From positions 868,001 to 932,000 of the forward strand of contig CAWCYZ010000002.1 of the NCBI GenBank assembly GCA_963799925.1: a DNA stretch of 64,000 nucleotides, written 5' to 3'. A model generated the notes under the pieces. The model did no database searches and was not told the origin of the DNA. It saw only the letters and a program-made list of their open reading frames with translations. Position numbers and translations under genes: made by a program. Within the stretch, counting starts at the first letter, position 1. Every line of letters starts with the position of its first letter. Below are positions 11,245 through 20,028 of this stretch, in pieces. The DNA is from DATBQN01 sp963799925 (lineage in GTDB: Bacteria; Acidobacteriota; Thermoanaerobaculia; Multivoradales; UBA5704).

Positions 11245-11508
11245 ATGCCCACCGCCGGTGAGCGGGTCGCCGAGGTCCGCGTCTCGGCCGAGGCGCTGAC
11301 CGTCGATCTCGCCGACGGGCGCACGATCACCGCGCCGCTCGCCTGGTTCCCGCGGCTGCTGGAGGCCACTCCGGCAGAGCGCGCCAACTGGCGGATCTGC
11401 GGCGGCGGCTATGGCATCTCCTGGCCGGAGCTCGACGAGGACCTGAGCACGGCCGGCCTGCTGCGCGGCACCCCCGCGCCGGGCGCTCTCGCCTCCCGCG
11501 GCACCTGA
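11245..11508 (+). CDS. DUF2442 family protein
   Basis: An 87-residue protein matching the DUF2442 pattern: 'LTVDLADGRTITAPLAW' followed by 'RANWRICGGGYGISWPELDEDLS'. The family is small, soluble and of unknown function. Many members sit next to a DUF4160 partner in what look like toxin-antitoxin-style pairs, but no DUF4160 gene is visible here. ATG at 11245 is preceded by GGGTGG. It closes the plus-strand series and converges on the GT-C gene ending at 11558. Family assignment is good; role unknown. Confidence 0.75.
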   Translation: MPTAGERVAEVRVSAEALTVDLADGRTITAPLAWFPRLLEATPAERANWRICGGGYGISWPELDEDLSTAGLLRGTPAPGALASRGT

Positions 11509-11557
11509 TTCTCCCCTACTCGCCGGACGGCGACCGCCATCCGCTCTTCTCTCCCCT

Positions 11558-13348
11558 TCAGCGCCCCAGCTCGTACAGGAACATCCCGCCGCCGAGGTCC
11601 GCGGCGCGCGGGTGGCGCGCGATCCAGCGGAAGGCGTTCGGCGGCACGGGCAGGATGCGTCCGTTGGCGTAGGTCGCGTAGGGGTAGCCGTGGAGGAAGT
11701 TGGCGGAGATGGCGACCGGGCCGGGCTGGCCAGGCTGCGGGAAGTGCCAACGGATGCCGTAGATCGCCGGATCGACGTGGCCGAAGTAGGCGAGGCCGAT
11801 CTCGGGGATGTGTCGCTCGTCCATCGCCGCCTTGACGCGCTTCAGCCCCTGACCCCAGTCGTAGTTGGTCTCCAGGAGGATGCGGTCGCCGTGCCCGCCG
11901 GCGAGGAGGTTGAAGTAGGAGAGGGTGTCGGGGGTCGCGGCGAGGACCGAGACGGGATAGAGGGCGAGGAGCGCCGCCGCGGCGATGCGGAGCGCACGGC
12001 TCCGGCCGGCTAGCGCGGGGACCAGCCGCGAGACGTAGATCGCCGCGAGCGGCATGACCGGCAGGATGTAGCGCACACCGTAGTCGACCCGCGAGGCGAA
12101 GGAGAAGACGGCGAGGATGGCGAGGAGAGGCAGCCAGAGGAAGCTCTCCCCGTCGCGGTATCGCATGAAGAAGGGCGCCAGCAGGAGCCCGAGGAGCAGC
12201 GGCAGCGGCGTCTTGTAGAGGAGCGCGATCAGGTAGTAGCTCTTCCAGCCGTGGGGCGAGAAGCGGCCGAAGAGATAGCTCGGGTACTCGCCCACCTCGT
12301 TGATCAGCTCGACGCTGTCGAGCCCCTCGACATAGGGCCGCGGCAGGGGCGAGACCAGGCCGCCCGGCAGGTGGGCGGCGGCGGAGCGGAGCGGGCGGCT
12401 GTGGAGCGCGAGCGCGCGCAGCGGCGTTCCGACGCCTTGAAAGCCATAGCCCACGTCGAGCACGAGGAAGCCGAGGAGGAAGATCGCGGCGAGCGACCCC
12501 AGGCTCGCGGCGACGCCGTCCCAGCCAGCAGGCCGATCAATATCCCGCCCAGCACCCCGCCCAGCAGCCCCATCAGTGGCCCGCTCAGGCAAGGGCGATC
12601 GCCGCGGACGCCAGGGGAAGCGATGGCCCGCGGCCAATGCGCCGAGCGCCAGCAGGCCGAGGAGCGGCAGGAGGAGGAGCGCGGTGAGCTTGGCGAGGAG
12701 CGCGAGACCCAGGGCGAGCCCGGCCCAGACGAGCCGCACGGGCGACGGGCGGCGCACGAAGCGGTGGAAGCGGTAGAGGGCCCAGAGGGTGAAGAGCGCG
12801 GCGCCGAGGTCGATGGTCGCCAGGTGGGCATGGGCGACGATGGTCGGACAGAAGGCGTAGAGCGCCAGCGCCACGAGGCCCGCCGGCGCGCCGTAGAGCC
12901 CGCGCGCCCAGCGGTGGACGAGCAGACCGAGGAGCACCCCCATGGCCACGATCGGCAGCCGGCCGGCGAGGAAGATGCGGTCGTAGCGCGCGCGGTTGCG
13001 CTGCATGAAGTCGGTGCCGAAGATCCACGGGAACCAGCCGGTGTTCTCGACCGGCCCGGTCGAGATGTCCGGCCGCAGGATGAGGAGGGGCAGCGCCGCG
13101 GCGAGCTTCACCAGGGGCGGATTGCCGGAATAGAGCGAGAAGTCGCCGGTCCGCCAGTAGTAGTAGCCGGCCGGCAGGTGGGCGAACTCGTCGACCGTCG
13201 GCGTGTCCCAGGCGAGGCCGTGGGCACAGAGGACGGCGAAAGCGCCGAGCAGCAGGAGGACGGCGGCGCGCCGCCGGCCGCCGGCGGTCGCGGCAGGAGG
13301 TTCCGAGGAGGGACGCTGCGCTGCGACCGGCGGCGGGCCGGCGCTCAT
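11558..13348 (-). CDS. Polytopic GT-C (GT39/ArnT-like) glycosyltransferase
   Basis: A 596-residue integral membrane protein. The first periplasmic loop has the GT-C signature 'WDTPTVDEFAHLPAGYYYW' with Asp-Glu catalytic-type acids, then 'GNPPLVKLAAALPLL', typical of PMT/ArnT-like enzymes that use polyprenyl-phosphate sugars. About ten to twelve hydrophobic segments follow, ending in a soluble C-terminal domain. The ATG at 13348 overlaps the stop of the biotin carrier gene (ATGA). A short block at about 12500-12605 reads better in another frame (a Gly/Leu-rich membrane segment), suggesting two compensating indels. Acceptor and donor are unknown. Confidence 0.75.
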   Translation of the reverse strand: MSAGPPPVAAQRPSSEPPAATAGGRRRAAVLLLLGAFAVLCAHGLAWDTPTVDEFAHLPAGYYYWRTGDFSLYSGNPPLVKLAAALPLLILRPDISTGPVENTGWFPWIFGTDFMQRNRARYDRIFLAGRLPIVAMGVLLGLLVHRWARGLYGAPAGLVALALYAFCPTIVAHAHLATIDLGAALFTLWALYRFHRFVRRPSPVRLVWAGLALGLALLAKLTALLLLPLLGLLALGALAAGHRFPWRPRRSPLPERATDGAAGRGAGRDIDRPAGWDGVAASLGSLAAIFLLGFLVLDVGYGFQGVGTPLRALALHSRPLRSAAAHLPGGLVSPLPRPYVEGLDSVELINEVGEYPSYLFGRFSPHGWKSYYLIALLYKTPLPLLLGLLLAPFFMRYRDGESFLWLPLLAILAVFSFASRVDYGVRYILPVMPLAAIYVSRLVPALAGRSRALRIAAAALLALYPVSVLAATPDTLSYFNLLAGGHGDRILLETNYDWGQGLKRVKAAMDERHIPEIGLAYFGHVDPAIYGIRWHFPQPGQPGPVAISANFLHGYPYATYANGRILPVPPNAFRWIARHPRAADLGGGMFLYELGR

Positions 13349-13875
13349 TCGAGCTCGAACAGCGGGTCGCCGCCCTCGACCGCCTGGCCGGGTTGGACGA
13401 AGATCTTCGCGATGCGGCCGGCGTGCTCGGCCTGGATCTCGTTCTGCATCTTCATCGCCTCGAGCACGATCACCCCATCGCCGGCCTTGACTTCGCTCCC
13501 CTCCGCGGCGAGGACGGCGACGACGCGGCCGGGCATGTAGGCGTCGACCCGCGCCCGGCGCCTGCCGCCCGCGCCCGTGCCGCCTCGCCGGACGAGCGCG
13601 GTCAGCGGATCGACGACCTCGACCGCGACGGAGCCGGCCGCCGTCGTCACCTGGTAGACGCCTCCGGGCAGCGGCCGCACCGAGACCTCGTGCTGCTCCC
13701 CCGCCGGCTCGCCGCCAGCGTCGCCGAGGCGTAGCGACAAGGTGCTCCCGGCCGCCGCCGAATCGACCCGGTAGGTGCGGTCCCCCACCGTCACCAGGTA
13801 GACGTCGGCGGGCGGCTCGGCGCGGCGGACCGTGACCTTCTCCTCGCGCTCCCCCTGGCGGACGACTAGCTCCAT
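13345..13875 (-). CDS. Biotin carboxyl carrier protein/domain of acyl-CoA carboxylase
   Basis: A 176-residue biotinyl carrier. The C-terminal lipoyl/biotinyl domain (about 105-176) contains 'VLEAMKMQNEI', whose Lys is the biotinylation site, plus 'MPGRVVAVLAAEGSEV' and 'GDPLFELE'. The N-terminal part may be the BT-like linker of acetyl/propionyl/methylcrotonyl-CoA carboxylase alpha chains. The gene overlaps the biotin carboxylase gene by ten bases, so the pair looks like an alpha subunit split into two polypeptides. No carboxyltransferase gene is adjacent. ATG at 13875. Confidence 0.88.
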   Translation of the reverse strand: MELVVRQGEREEKVTVRRAEPPADVYLVTVGDRTYRVDSAAAGSTLSLRLGDAGGEPAGEQHEVSVRPLPGGVYQVTTAAGSVAVEVVDPLTALVRRGGTGAGGRRRARVDAYMPGRVVAVLAAEGSEVKAGDGVIVLEAMKMQNEIQAEHAGRIAKIFVQPGQAVEGGDPLFELE

Positions 13876-15458
13876 CGGCCGCCCTCCACCGCCTCGCGGC
13901 GTGCCGCCAGCCCCCAACGGACGCGGTGTCCCGTGCCGGCACCCGCGGTCCCGGCGCCTCTCGGCGAGCCCGCGGCAGCGGCGACGGTCTTTCCGGCCCG
14001 CTCGAAGTGGGCGAGCGCGGCGGCGACGAACGGCAGGTCGGGCGGGACGTCGCCGCCCTGCGGCGAGAGCTCGCCCGCCTGCAGCTTGCGGTCGAGCATC
14101 GCGATGTCGAGCCGGCCGGCGCGCACGTCGGGGTCGGCGAGGAGGGCGCGGTAGAGCGGCACGTTGGTGCGGATGCCGTCGATGCGCAGCTCGGCGAGCG
14201 CCCGCTCGAGGCGCGCCAGGGCGCGCTCGCGGTCCGCCGCCCAGACGATCAGCTTGCCGAGCATCGGGTCGTAGTGGATCGAGACCTCCGCCCCCTCGTA
14301 GACGCCGCAGTCGTTCCTCACCCCCGGCCCTTCGGGCAGGCGCAGGCGCTCGATGCGGCCGGGCGACGGGGCAAAATTCTGATAGGGGTCCTCGGCATAG
14401 AGGCGCACCTCGATCGCATGGCCGTTCGGCTGGATGCCGTCGAGGTCCGGCGGCAGCGGCTCGCCCTCGGCGATGCGGATCTGCGCCGCCACGAGGTCGA
14501 GCCCGGTCACCAGCTCGGTCACCGGGTGCTCCACCTGGAGCCGGGTGTTCATCTCGAGGAAATAGAAGGTGCCGTCGGCGGCGAGGAGGAACTCGACGGT
14601 GCCGGCGTTCTCGTAGCCGACCGCCCGCGCGGCGCGCACCGCGGTCTCGCCCATGCGCCGCCGCAGGTCGGCGTCGACCGCCGGCGAGGGCGCCTCCTCG
14701 AGCACCTTCTGGTGCCGGCGCTGGAGCGAGCACTCGCGCTCGCCGAGCGACACCAGCCGGCCGTAGCGGTCGCCGAGCACCTGGATCTCGACGTGGCGCG
14801 GCCGGTCGATGTACTTCTCGAGGTAGACCGAGTCGTCGCCGAAGCTCGCCGCCGCCTCGCTCCGCGCCCCCCGGTAGGCCGCCGGGAGGCCGGCCGGCGA
14901 GTCGATGCGCCGCATCCCCTTGCCGCCGCCGCCGGCCGCCGCCTTGAGCATCACCGGGTAGCCGATGCCCGCCGCCGCGGCCGCCGCCGCGTCGAGATCG
15001 GGCAGCGGATCGCGGCCGCCGGGGACGACCGGCACGCCGGCATCGATCATCAGCCGTCGGCTCTCGACCTTCGAGCCCATGGCGGCGATCGCCTCCGGCG
15101 AGGGGCCGATGAAGGTGACGCCGGCGTCGCGGCAGAGGCGGGCGAAGCCGGCGTTCTCGGCGAGGAATCCGTAGCCGGGGTGGATGGCGTCGGCGCCGAT
15201 CGCGACCGCCAGCTCGACGATCGCCTCGGCGCGCAGGTAGCTCTCGCGCGACGGCGCCGGACCGATGGGATGGGCCTCGTCGGCGAGCAGCACGGGAAGG
15301 CTCCGGCGGTCGGCCGCGGAGTAGACGACCGCGCCGCGGATCCCCAGCTCGCGCACGCCGCGCAGGATGCGCACGGCGATCTCGCCGCGGTTGGCGACCA
15401 GCACCTTGCGGATGCGCCGGTGGCTCCGCGGCTGCTTCCCGGGTTGCGTTTCGCTCAT
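13866..15458 (-). CDS. Biotin carboxylase subunit of acyl-CoA carboxylase
   Basis: ATP-grasp enzyme that carboxylates biotin with bicarbonate. 'KVLVANRGEIAVRILRG' opens the N-domain, followed by 'GYGFLAENAGFA', the Gly-rich ATP loop 'KAAAGGGGKGMR', 'ECSLQRRHQKVLEEAPSP', 'FLEMNTRLQVEHPVTE' and the C-domain 'GHAIEVRLYAEDP'. At 530 residues it is longer than stand-alone AccC (about 450) and carries the extra C-terminal segment of PccA/MccA-type alpha chains. The missing biotinyl part is encoded by the next gene. The likely substrate (acetyl-, propionyl- or methylcrotonyl-CoA) cannot be decided without the carboxyltransferase. Confidence 0.93.
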   Translation of the reverse strand: MSETQPGKQPRSHRRIRKVLVANRGEIAVRILRGVRELGIRGAVVYSAADRRSLPVLLADEAHPIGPAPSRESYLRAEAIVELAVAIGADAIHPGYGFLAENAGFARLCRDAGVTFIGPSPEAIAAMGSKVESRRLMIDAGVPVVPGGRDPLPDLDAAAAAAAGIGYPVMLKAAAGGGGKGMRRIDSPAGLPAAYRGARSEAAASFGDDSVYLEKYIDRPRHVEIQVLGDRYGRLVSLGERECSLQRRHQKVLEEAPSPAVDADLRRRMGETAVRAARAVGYENAGTVEFLLAADGTFYFLEMNTRLQVEHPVTELVTGLDLVAAQIRIAEGEPLPPDLDGIQPNGHAIEVRLYAEDPYQNFAPSPGRIERLRLPEGPGVRNDCGVYEGAEVSIHYDPMLGKLIVWAADRERALARLERALAELRIDGIRTNVPLYRALLADPDVRAGRLDIAMLDRKLQAGELSPQGGDVPPDLPFVAAALAHFERAGKTVAAAAGSPRGAGTAGAGTGHRVRWGLAARREAVEGGRWS

Positions 15459-15473
15459 GGCAGGGCGGTTATC

Positions 15474-17985
15474 CTATCGCGCCGGCCCGGGGCTGCCGCG
15501 GCGGGCGCGGACGGCGAGTGCCGCGAGGGCGAGGCCGCCGAAGAGGGCGGCGGCCATGGACGCCGCGAGCGGCCGGCGGTCGATCCATAGGCGGACGCGG
15601 TGGCGGCCCGCGGGGACCGCTATCGCCAGGCGGTCGAGGTTGGCGACGACCACGTCGGCCGGGCGCTCGTCGACGCTGGCGCGATAGAGCGGCAGGTGGG
15701 CGCGGTCGACCACCAGGTAGCCCGGCCCGGCGGCCTCGACGTCCGTCTCCAGGCTCTCGGGGCCGCGGCGCAGCGAGCGCACCCGGCCGCCGGCGAGCGC
15801 GCCGCAGCGCCCCGCCGCCGGCGAGCACCACGTCCTCCCCCGGGCGGAAGCGCCCGTCGGTCAAGAGGGCATAGGCGGCGTTCAGGTGCGGCGCCGCGAG
15901 GGCGCGGCGGGCGAGGTAGAGCGCCGGCGCGCGGCCGTCGATCGCGTAGACGCGCAGGAGGTCCCCGAAGCTCGGGATCTCGCCGAGGAGCCGCGCCCGC
16001 GGTTCTTTGCCGACCGGTTCTTTGCCGACTGCGGGGGAGACCGCCGCCGGATCGAGCGGCCGGTCCAGCAGGAGACGGCCGACGCCCCAGGCGGCGAGCA
16101 GGCGCACGCGCAGCGCGTCGTCCCGCGAGTGCTTGACCGCCCCCTCGGCCATGCGGGTGAGGAACGAGTCGAGCCCCTCCGGCGACACGTCGAGCTCGTA
16201 GCGCCGCCCCCAGAGCGGGCCGGTCATCGGGTAGAGCTCGTAGAAGGCGCGGCGCTCGAGCCACTCGGCGCGCGGCGCCGGGAAGTCGCCGCGCTCGAGC
16301 CGCGACGGCCCGAAGAGGCCGCCCGAAGAGCCGTTGGCGACCGTCTCGCCCGCCGGCAGGAGGTCGAGCGCCGGCGGCGGCACGAGGTAGGGGTAGACGG
16401 CGTCGGTCGGGAAGAGCGGATGGAGGAGCAGGAGCTGCGCCGCGGCGTGGACGATGAGGACGAGCGCGGCGGCCGCCGGCCGGCGTAGCGCCAGCCGCGC
16501 CGCCAGCGCCAACGCGGCGAGGACGGCGAGCGAGACCAGGCAGAGCCCGGCCCAGCGCAGGCGCTCGTTGGCGACGAAGGCGTCGGGATAGGAGGCGGGG
16601 ACGAGCCGCCGCAGCGCCGGGAAGGCGGTGCCCGGAAGGAGCGAGAGGACGGCCCAGCCGGCGGCGAAGATCCCCGCCATGGCCCCCAGCGCGAAGGCGA
16701 AGCGCCGGCGGGCGCCGAGCTCCTCCGCCTCGAAGACGCGCTCGAAACCGATGCCGCAGAGGAGCGCCGCGCCGACCGCGACCGGCAGCCAGAGCTTGAC
16801 CGGGTAGCGGAGCGACCCCGCCCCCGGCAGCTCGAAGAGCCGCGCCGCGAGCGGGTTGAAGCGCCCGAGGGAGAGAAAGAGGCCGCCGGCGACGGCGCCC
16901 CAGGCCCAGAGCGCCGCCGCGCGCCGGCGGCGCGGCAGGCCCGCGGCGGCGACCAGCGCCAGGGCGAGGAGGCCCGGGTAGAGGGACAGGTAGTAGGGCG
17001 GCACGTCGGTGAAGAAGCGGCTGCCCCAGAAGCTCCCCGGACCGAGGACGTCGGGGCGGCCGAAGAGGAAGGGCAGGAGCCACTCGGCGGCCTGGCGCGG
17101 GTCCCAGCTCGCCACGGTCGCGACCTCGGCGGTGTAGCCCCAGTGGCCGCGGAAGGAGAGCGGCAGGATGCGCAAGAACTCGACGAGCTGCGGCGCCGCG
17201 AGGAGCGTGCCGGCGGCGAGCGCGACCAGCAGCCAGCCGATGGCCCTCCCCGGCCTGAGCGCCCGAGCGGGCTGCGCGGGCGCGGCGCGCCGCCGGGCGA
17301 AGGCGCCCGCGCCGGCGGCGGCCAGCGCGCCGAGGGCGAGCGCCAGCGCCAGGGCGGCCATCAGCGGATCGCCGCCGAGGAGGAGGAGGGCCCACAGCAC
17401 CGCGACCGCGAGGACCGAGCGGCCGTGGGGGCCGGCGCGGCCGCTCGCGCCAGCCGTCGAATCAGCCGGCGAATCAGCCGCCGAATCGGCCGGCGAATCG
17501 GCCCAGGCGAGGCAGGCGGCGGCGAGGGCGGGGGCGAGCGCCGCCCCGGCGATCAGGTTGTAGAACGAGAGGTGCGAGAGGAAGAAGCCGGAGACCGTGT
17601 AGCAGCCGGCCGCCACCCAGGCCGCACCGCGCGACAGGCCCCAGGCGCGGGCGAGCCAGGCGAAGAGAAAGGGGGCGAGGAGCAGATGGAGCCAGAAGTG
17701 GGCGTTCAACGCCCAGATCGGCGGCGCCGCGCGATAGAGCAGGTTGTCGGGGTAGAACGGGACGGCGTTGGGGTTGCCGGCGAGCGGCTGGCCGCCGGCG
17801 CGGTAGGGATCGATCTCCGGGAAGAAGCCGTGGGCGAGGGCCGCCGCCTCGGCCAGCTTCATCTCCAGATGAGCGTTGGCGACGTCACGCAGGAAGAGCG
17901 TCTCGCCGCCGCGCACGAGCGGCAGCACGGCCCAGGCGAGGAGGGCCACCAGCGGCGCCCCGTAGAGGAGGCCCGGACGCTTCAC
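15474..17985 (-). CDS. YfhO-like large membrane protein (frame break near 15800)
   Basis: About 835 residues once a single-base frame break at about 15783-15830 is bridged. Topology is that of YfhO/GT-C-like bacterial membrane proteins: a first loop 'FLRDVANAHLEMKLAE', then about ten to twelve helices with 'GNPNAVPFYPDNLLY' and 'GSLRYPVKLWLPVAVG', and a soluble C-terminal domain with a last helix. The C-terminal 'PAGRHRVRLWIDRRP' plus helix lies in the second frame. Short in-frame tandem repeats are visible (ADSPADSAADSPADS, near 17480; GKEPVGKEP, near 16015). GTG at 17985 was preferred over TTG at 18003; neither has a clear ribosome site. It resembles the gene at 38061. Probably transfers sugars to a surface polymer; substrate unknown. 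Confidence 0.7.
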
Positions 17986-18011
17986 GCGACGGGCACCGTA
18001 CAATACCGCGC

Positions 18012-18887
18012 GTGATCGGCCCCCTCGTGCGCTCCATCAGGCCCACCCAGTGGGCGAAGAACCTCTTCGTGCTGGCGCCGCTCGTCTTCGGGCGCCTGCT
18101 CGAGAACGCCGGCGCCGTCGAGCGCGCGCTCCTCGCCGTCGCCGCCTTCTGCCTCGCCTCGAGCGCCATCTACCTGGTCAACGACCTCAAGGACCGGGAG
18201 GAGGACAGGAAGCACCCCCTGAAGCGCCTGCGGCCGCTCGCCGCCGGGACGCTGCCGGCCGCCGTCGCGGTCGCGGCGGCGATCCTCCTGGTGCTCGGGG
18301 CGGCGGCCATCGCCGCCGCGCTGCCCGGCCGCTTCGCGCTCGCCCTCGGCGCCTACCTGGCGCTCAACCTCCTCTATACGGCCGGCATGAAGCACGTCGT
18401 GATCCTCGATGTCATGGCGATCAGCTTCGGGTTCGTGCTGCGGGTGCTCGCCGGCGCGGCGGCGACCGGGGTCCAGGTCTCCTCGTGGCTCATCCTCTGC
18501 ACCATCTTCCTCTCCCTCTTCCTCGCCTTCTCGAAGCGGCGCCACGAGCTGATCCTGCTGGCCGACTCCGCGACCGAGCAGCGCCGGGTGCTCTATCACT
18601 ACAGCCCGGCGTTCCTCGATCAGATGATCAACGTGGTGACGGCCTCCTCGGTCGTCTCCTACGCGCTCTATGCCGTGGCCCCGGAGACGGTCGAGAAGTA
18701 CCACACGCAGAACCTGGTCTACACCATACCCATGGTGCTCTTCGGCATCTTCCGCTATCTCTACCTGATGTACCAGCAGTCCGGCGAGCGCAATCCGACC
18801 GAGGGGATTCTCAGAGATCCGCCGTTCTTGATCAACCTGGGGCTCTGGGGGTTGGCGGTGGTATGGATCGTCTATCGGGCGGGATGA
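18012..18887 (+). CDS. UbiA-family prenyltransferase, decaprenyl-phosphate phosphoribosyltransferase-like
   Basis: A 291-residue polytopic enzyme with the UbiA first motif NDLKDREED at residues 57-65 (NDxxDxxxD) followed by 'RKHPLKRLRPLAAG'. That context, plus the second block 'KHVVILDVMAISFGFVLRVLAG', fits the DPPR-synthase branch (Rv3806c type) rather than quinone prenyltransferases. DPPR synthase joins PRPP to polyprenyl phosphate, the first step toward decaprenylphosphoryl arabinose or ribose donors. Its place at the head of a glycosyltransferase cluster fits a lipid-linked pentose for surface glycans. GTG start at 18012. The epimerase genes DprE1/DprE2 are not in the window. Confidence 0.8.
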   Translation: MIGPLVRSIRPTQWAKNLFVLAPLVFGRLLENAGAVERALLAVAAFCLASSAIYLVNDLKDREEDRKHPLKRLRPLAAGTLPAAVAVAAAILLVLGAAAIAAALPGRFALALGAYLALNLLYTAGMKHVVILDVMAISFGFVLRVLAGAAATGVQVSSWLILCTIFLSLFLAFSKRRHELILLADSATEQRRVLYHYSPAFLDQMINVVTASSVVSYALYAVAPETVEKYHTQNLVYTIPMVLFGIFRYLYLMYQQSGERNPTEGILRDPPFLINLGLWGLAVVWIVYRAG

Positions 18888-18894
18888 GCCTATC

Positions 18895-19013
18895 CCGCTC
18901 CGCAGTACTGTCCCAGTTTGGTCCCGAGGACGGCCGCCTGGAAGGGGGTTCGGGCGGGTGGTCCCGAAGGCGGTCGCCCGCAGCGGACCAAACTGGGACA
19001 GTACCCGCTCCGC
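18895..19013. mobile_element. MITE-like element with 20-bp inverted repeats and 9-bp target duplication
   Basis: The arm GTACTGTCCCAGTTTGGTCC (18905-18924) is matched perfectly by its reverse complement at 18985-19004. The 101-bp element 18904-19004 is flanked on both sides by the same nine bases, CCGCTCCGC (18895-18903 and 19005-19013), as expected of a target-site duplication. Inside is a further short inverted repeat (TTCGGG...CCCGAA, about 18950-18967) and no gene. This is the structure of a non-autonomous transposable element. No transposase with such ends is in the window and no second copy was found. Confidence 0.7.
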
Positions 19014-19059
19014 CGGCCGGTTGAACGCGGCCGGCGGAGCGCTTACAGTACGGGGCGAC

Positions 19060-20001
19060 GTGAATCCCAGAGAAACCTCTTCCGAGGCGCCGGCCCGCCG
19101 GCGCGTGGTCGTGGTGGTGCCGTGCCACAACGAGGCGGCGACCGTCGGCAAGGTGGTGCGCGATTTCCGCGCCGCGCTGCCGGAGGCGGAGGTGCTGGTG
19201 GTCGACAACGCCTCGACCGACGCGACGCCCGAGCTCGCCCGCGCCGCCGGGGCGCGGGTCCTCTCCGAGCCGCGGCCGGGCAAGGGGTTCGCCCTCATCT
19301 CCGGCCTTCGCGAGGCGCGCGACGCCGACTACTTCGTGATGGTCGACGGCGACGACACCTACCCGGCGGAGGACGCGCCGCGCCTCCTCGCCGCCGCCTA
19401 CGCCGGGGCGGATATGGTGGTCGGCACTCGCCTCGAGGCCTCCGAGGAGGGCGCCTTCCGCACCGGCCACTCGCTCGGCAACTATCTCTTCATCTGGCTC
19501 GTCCGCCTGCTCTTCGGCGTGCGCACCAAGGACCTCTTCTCCGGCTATCGCGTGCTCACCCGCCGCTTCCTCGCCGCGACGCCGCTCCTCGCCCAGGGCT
19601 TCGAGCTCGAGGCCGAGCTGTCGCTCCAGGCCGCGGTGCAGCGCTTCCGCCTGGTCGAGGTGCCGATCCGCTACCGCGCCCGCCGCGAGGAGAGCCCGAG
19701 CAAGCTCCACACCTACCGCGACGGCTACCGGATCTTCTTCGCCATCCTGACCTTCTTCCGCGACTACCGGCCGCTCACCTTCTTCGGCTCGCTGGCGCTC
19801 TTGCTCCTCGTCCTCTCGCTCGCCGGCGGCGGCGTCGTCATCGCCGAGTTCCTGGAGACCGGCCTGGTGCCGCGGCTGCCGCTCGCCGTGCTCTCGGCGG
19901 CGCTCTTCATCCTCTCCGCGCTGTCGCTCACCTGCGGCGTGCTGCTCTCCTCGATCAACCGCCGCTCGGCCGAGATCGCCGCGCTCTTCCCCTGGCGGTG
20001 A
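19060..20001 (+). CDS. GT2-family glycosyltransferase with C-terminal membrane helices
   Basis: A 313-residue GT-A enzyme. 'VVVVVPCHNEAATVGKVV' begins the nucleotide-sugar fold, 'VDNASTDATPELA' follows, and 'VMVDGDDTYPAED' supplies the DxD metal-binding motif. 'LFSGYRVLTRRFL' and 'VEVPIRYRAR' are the family's acceptor-side and closing motifs. Two hydrophobic helices near the C-terminus (about 240-262 and 275-300) anchor it to the membrane, as in polyprenyl-phosphate sugar synthases of the DPM1 type. GTG at 19060 is the preferred start; a longer frame begins inside the upstream MITE. It probably makes a lipid-linked sugar donor. Confidence 0.87.
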   Translation: MNPRETSSEAPARRRVVVVVPCHNEAATVGKVVRDFRAALPEAEVLVVDNASTDATPELARAAGARVLSEPRPGKGFALISGLREARDADYFVMVDGDDTYPAEDAPRLLAAAYAGADMVVGTRLEASEEGAFRTGHSLGNYLFIWLVRLLFGVRTKDLFSGYRVLTRRFLAATPLLAQGFELEAELSLQAAVQRFRLVEVPIRYRARREESPSKLHTYRDGYRIFFAILTFFRDYRPLTFFGSLALLLLVLSLAGGGVVIAEFLETGLVPRLPLAVLSAALFILSALSLTCGVLLSSINRRSAEIAALFPWR

Positions 20002-20028
20002 GCCGGCGCGGGCCGACCGGCTCGTGAG

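Noticed and set aside
16000..17505. Short tandem repeats in the YfhO-like gene (GKEPVGKEP; ADSPADSAADSPADS) as mobile or regulatory repeats
   Set aside because: Two to three in-frame units each, in a variable loop; ordinary slippage in coding DNA.
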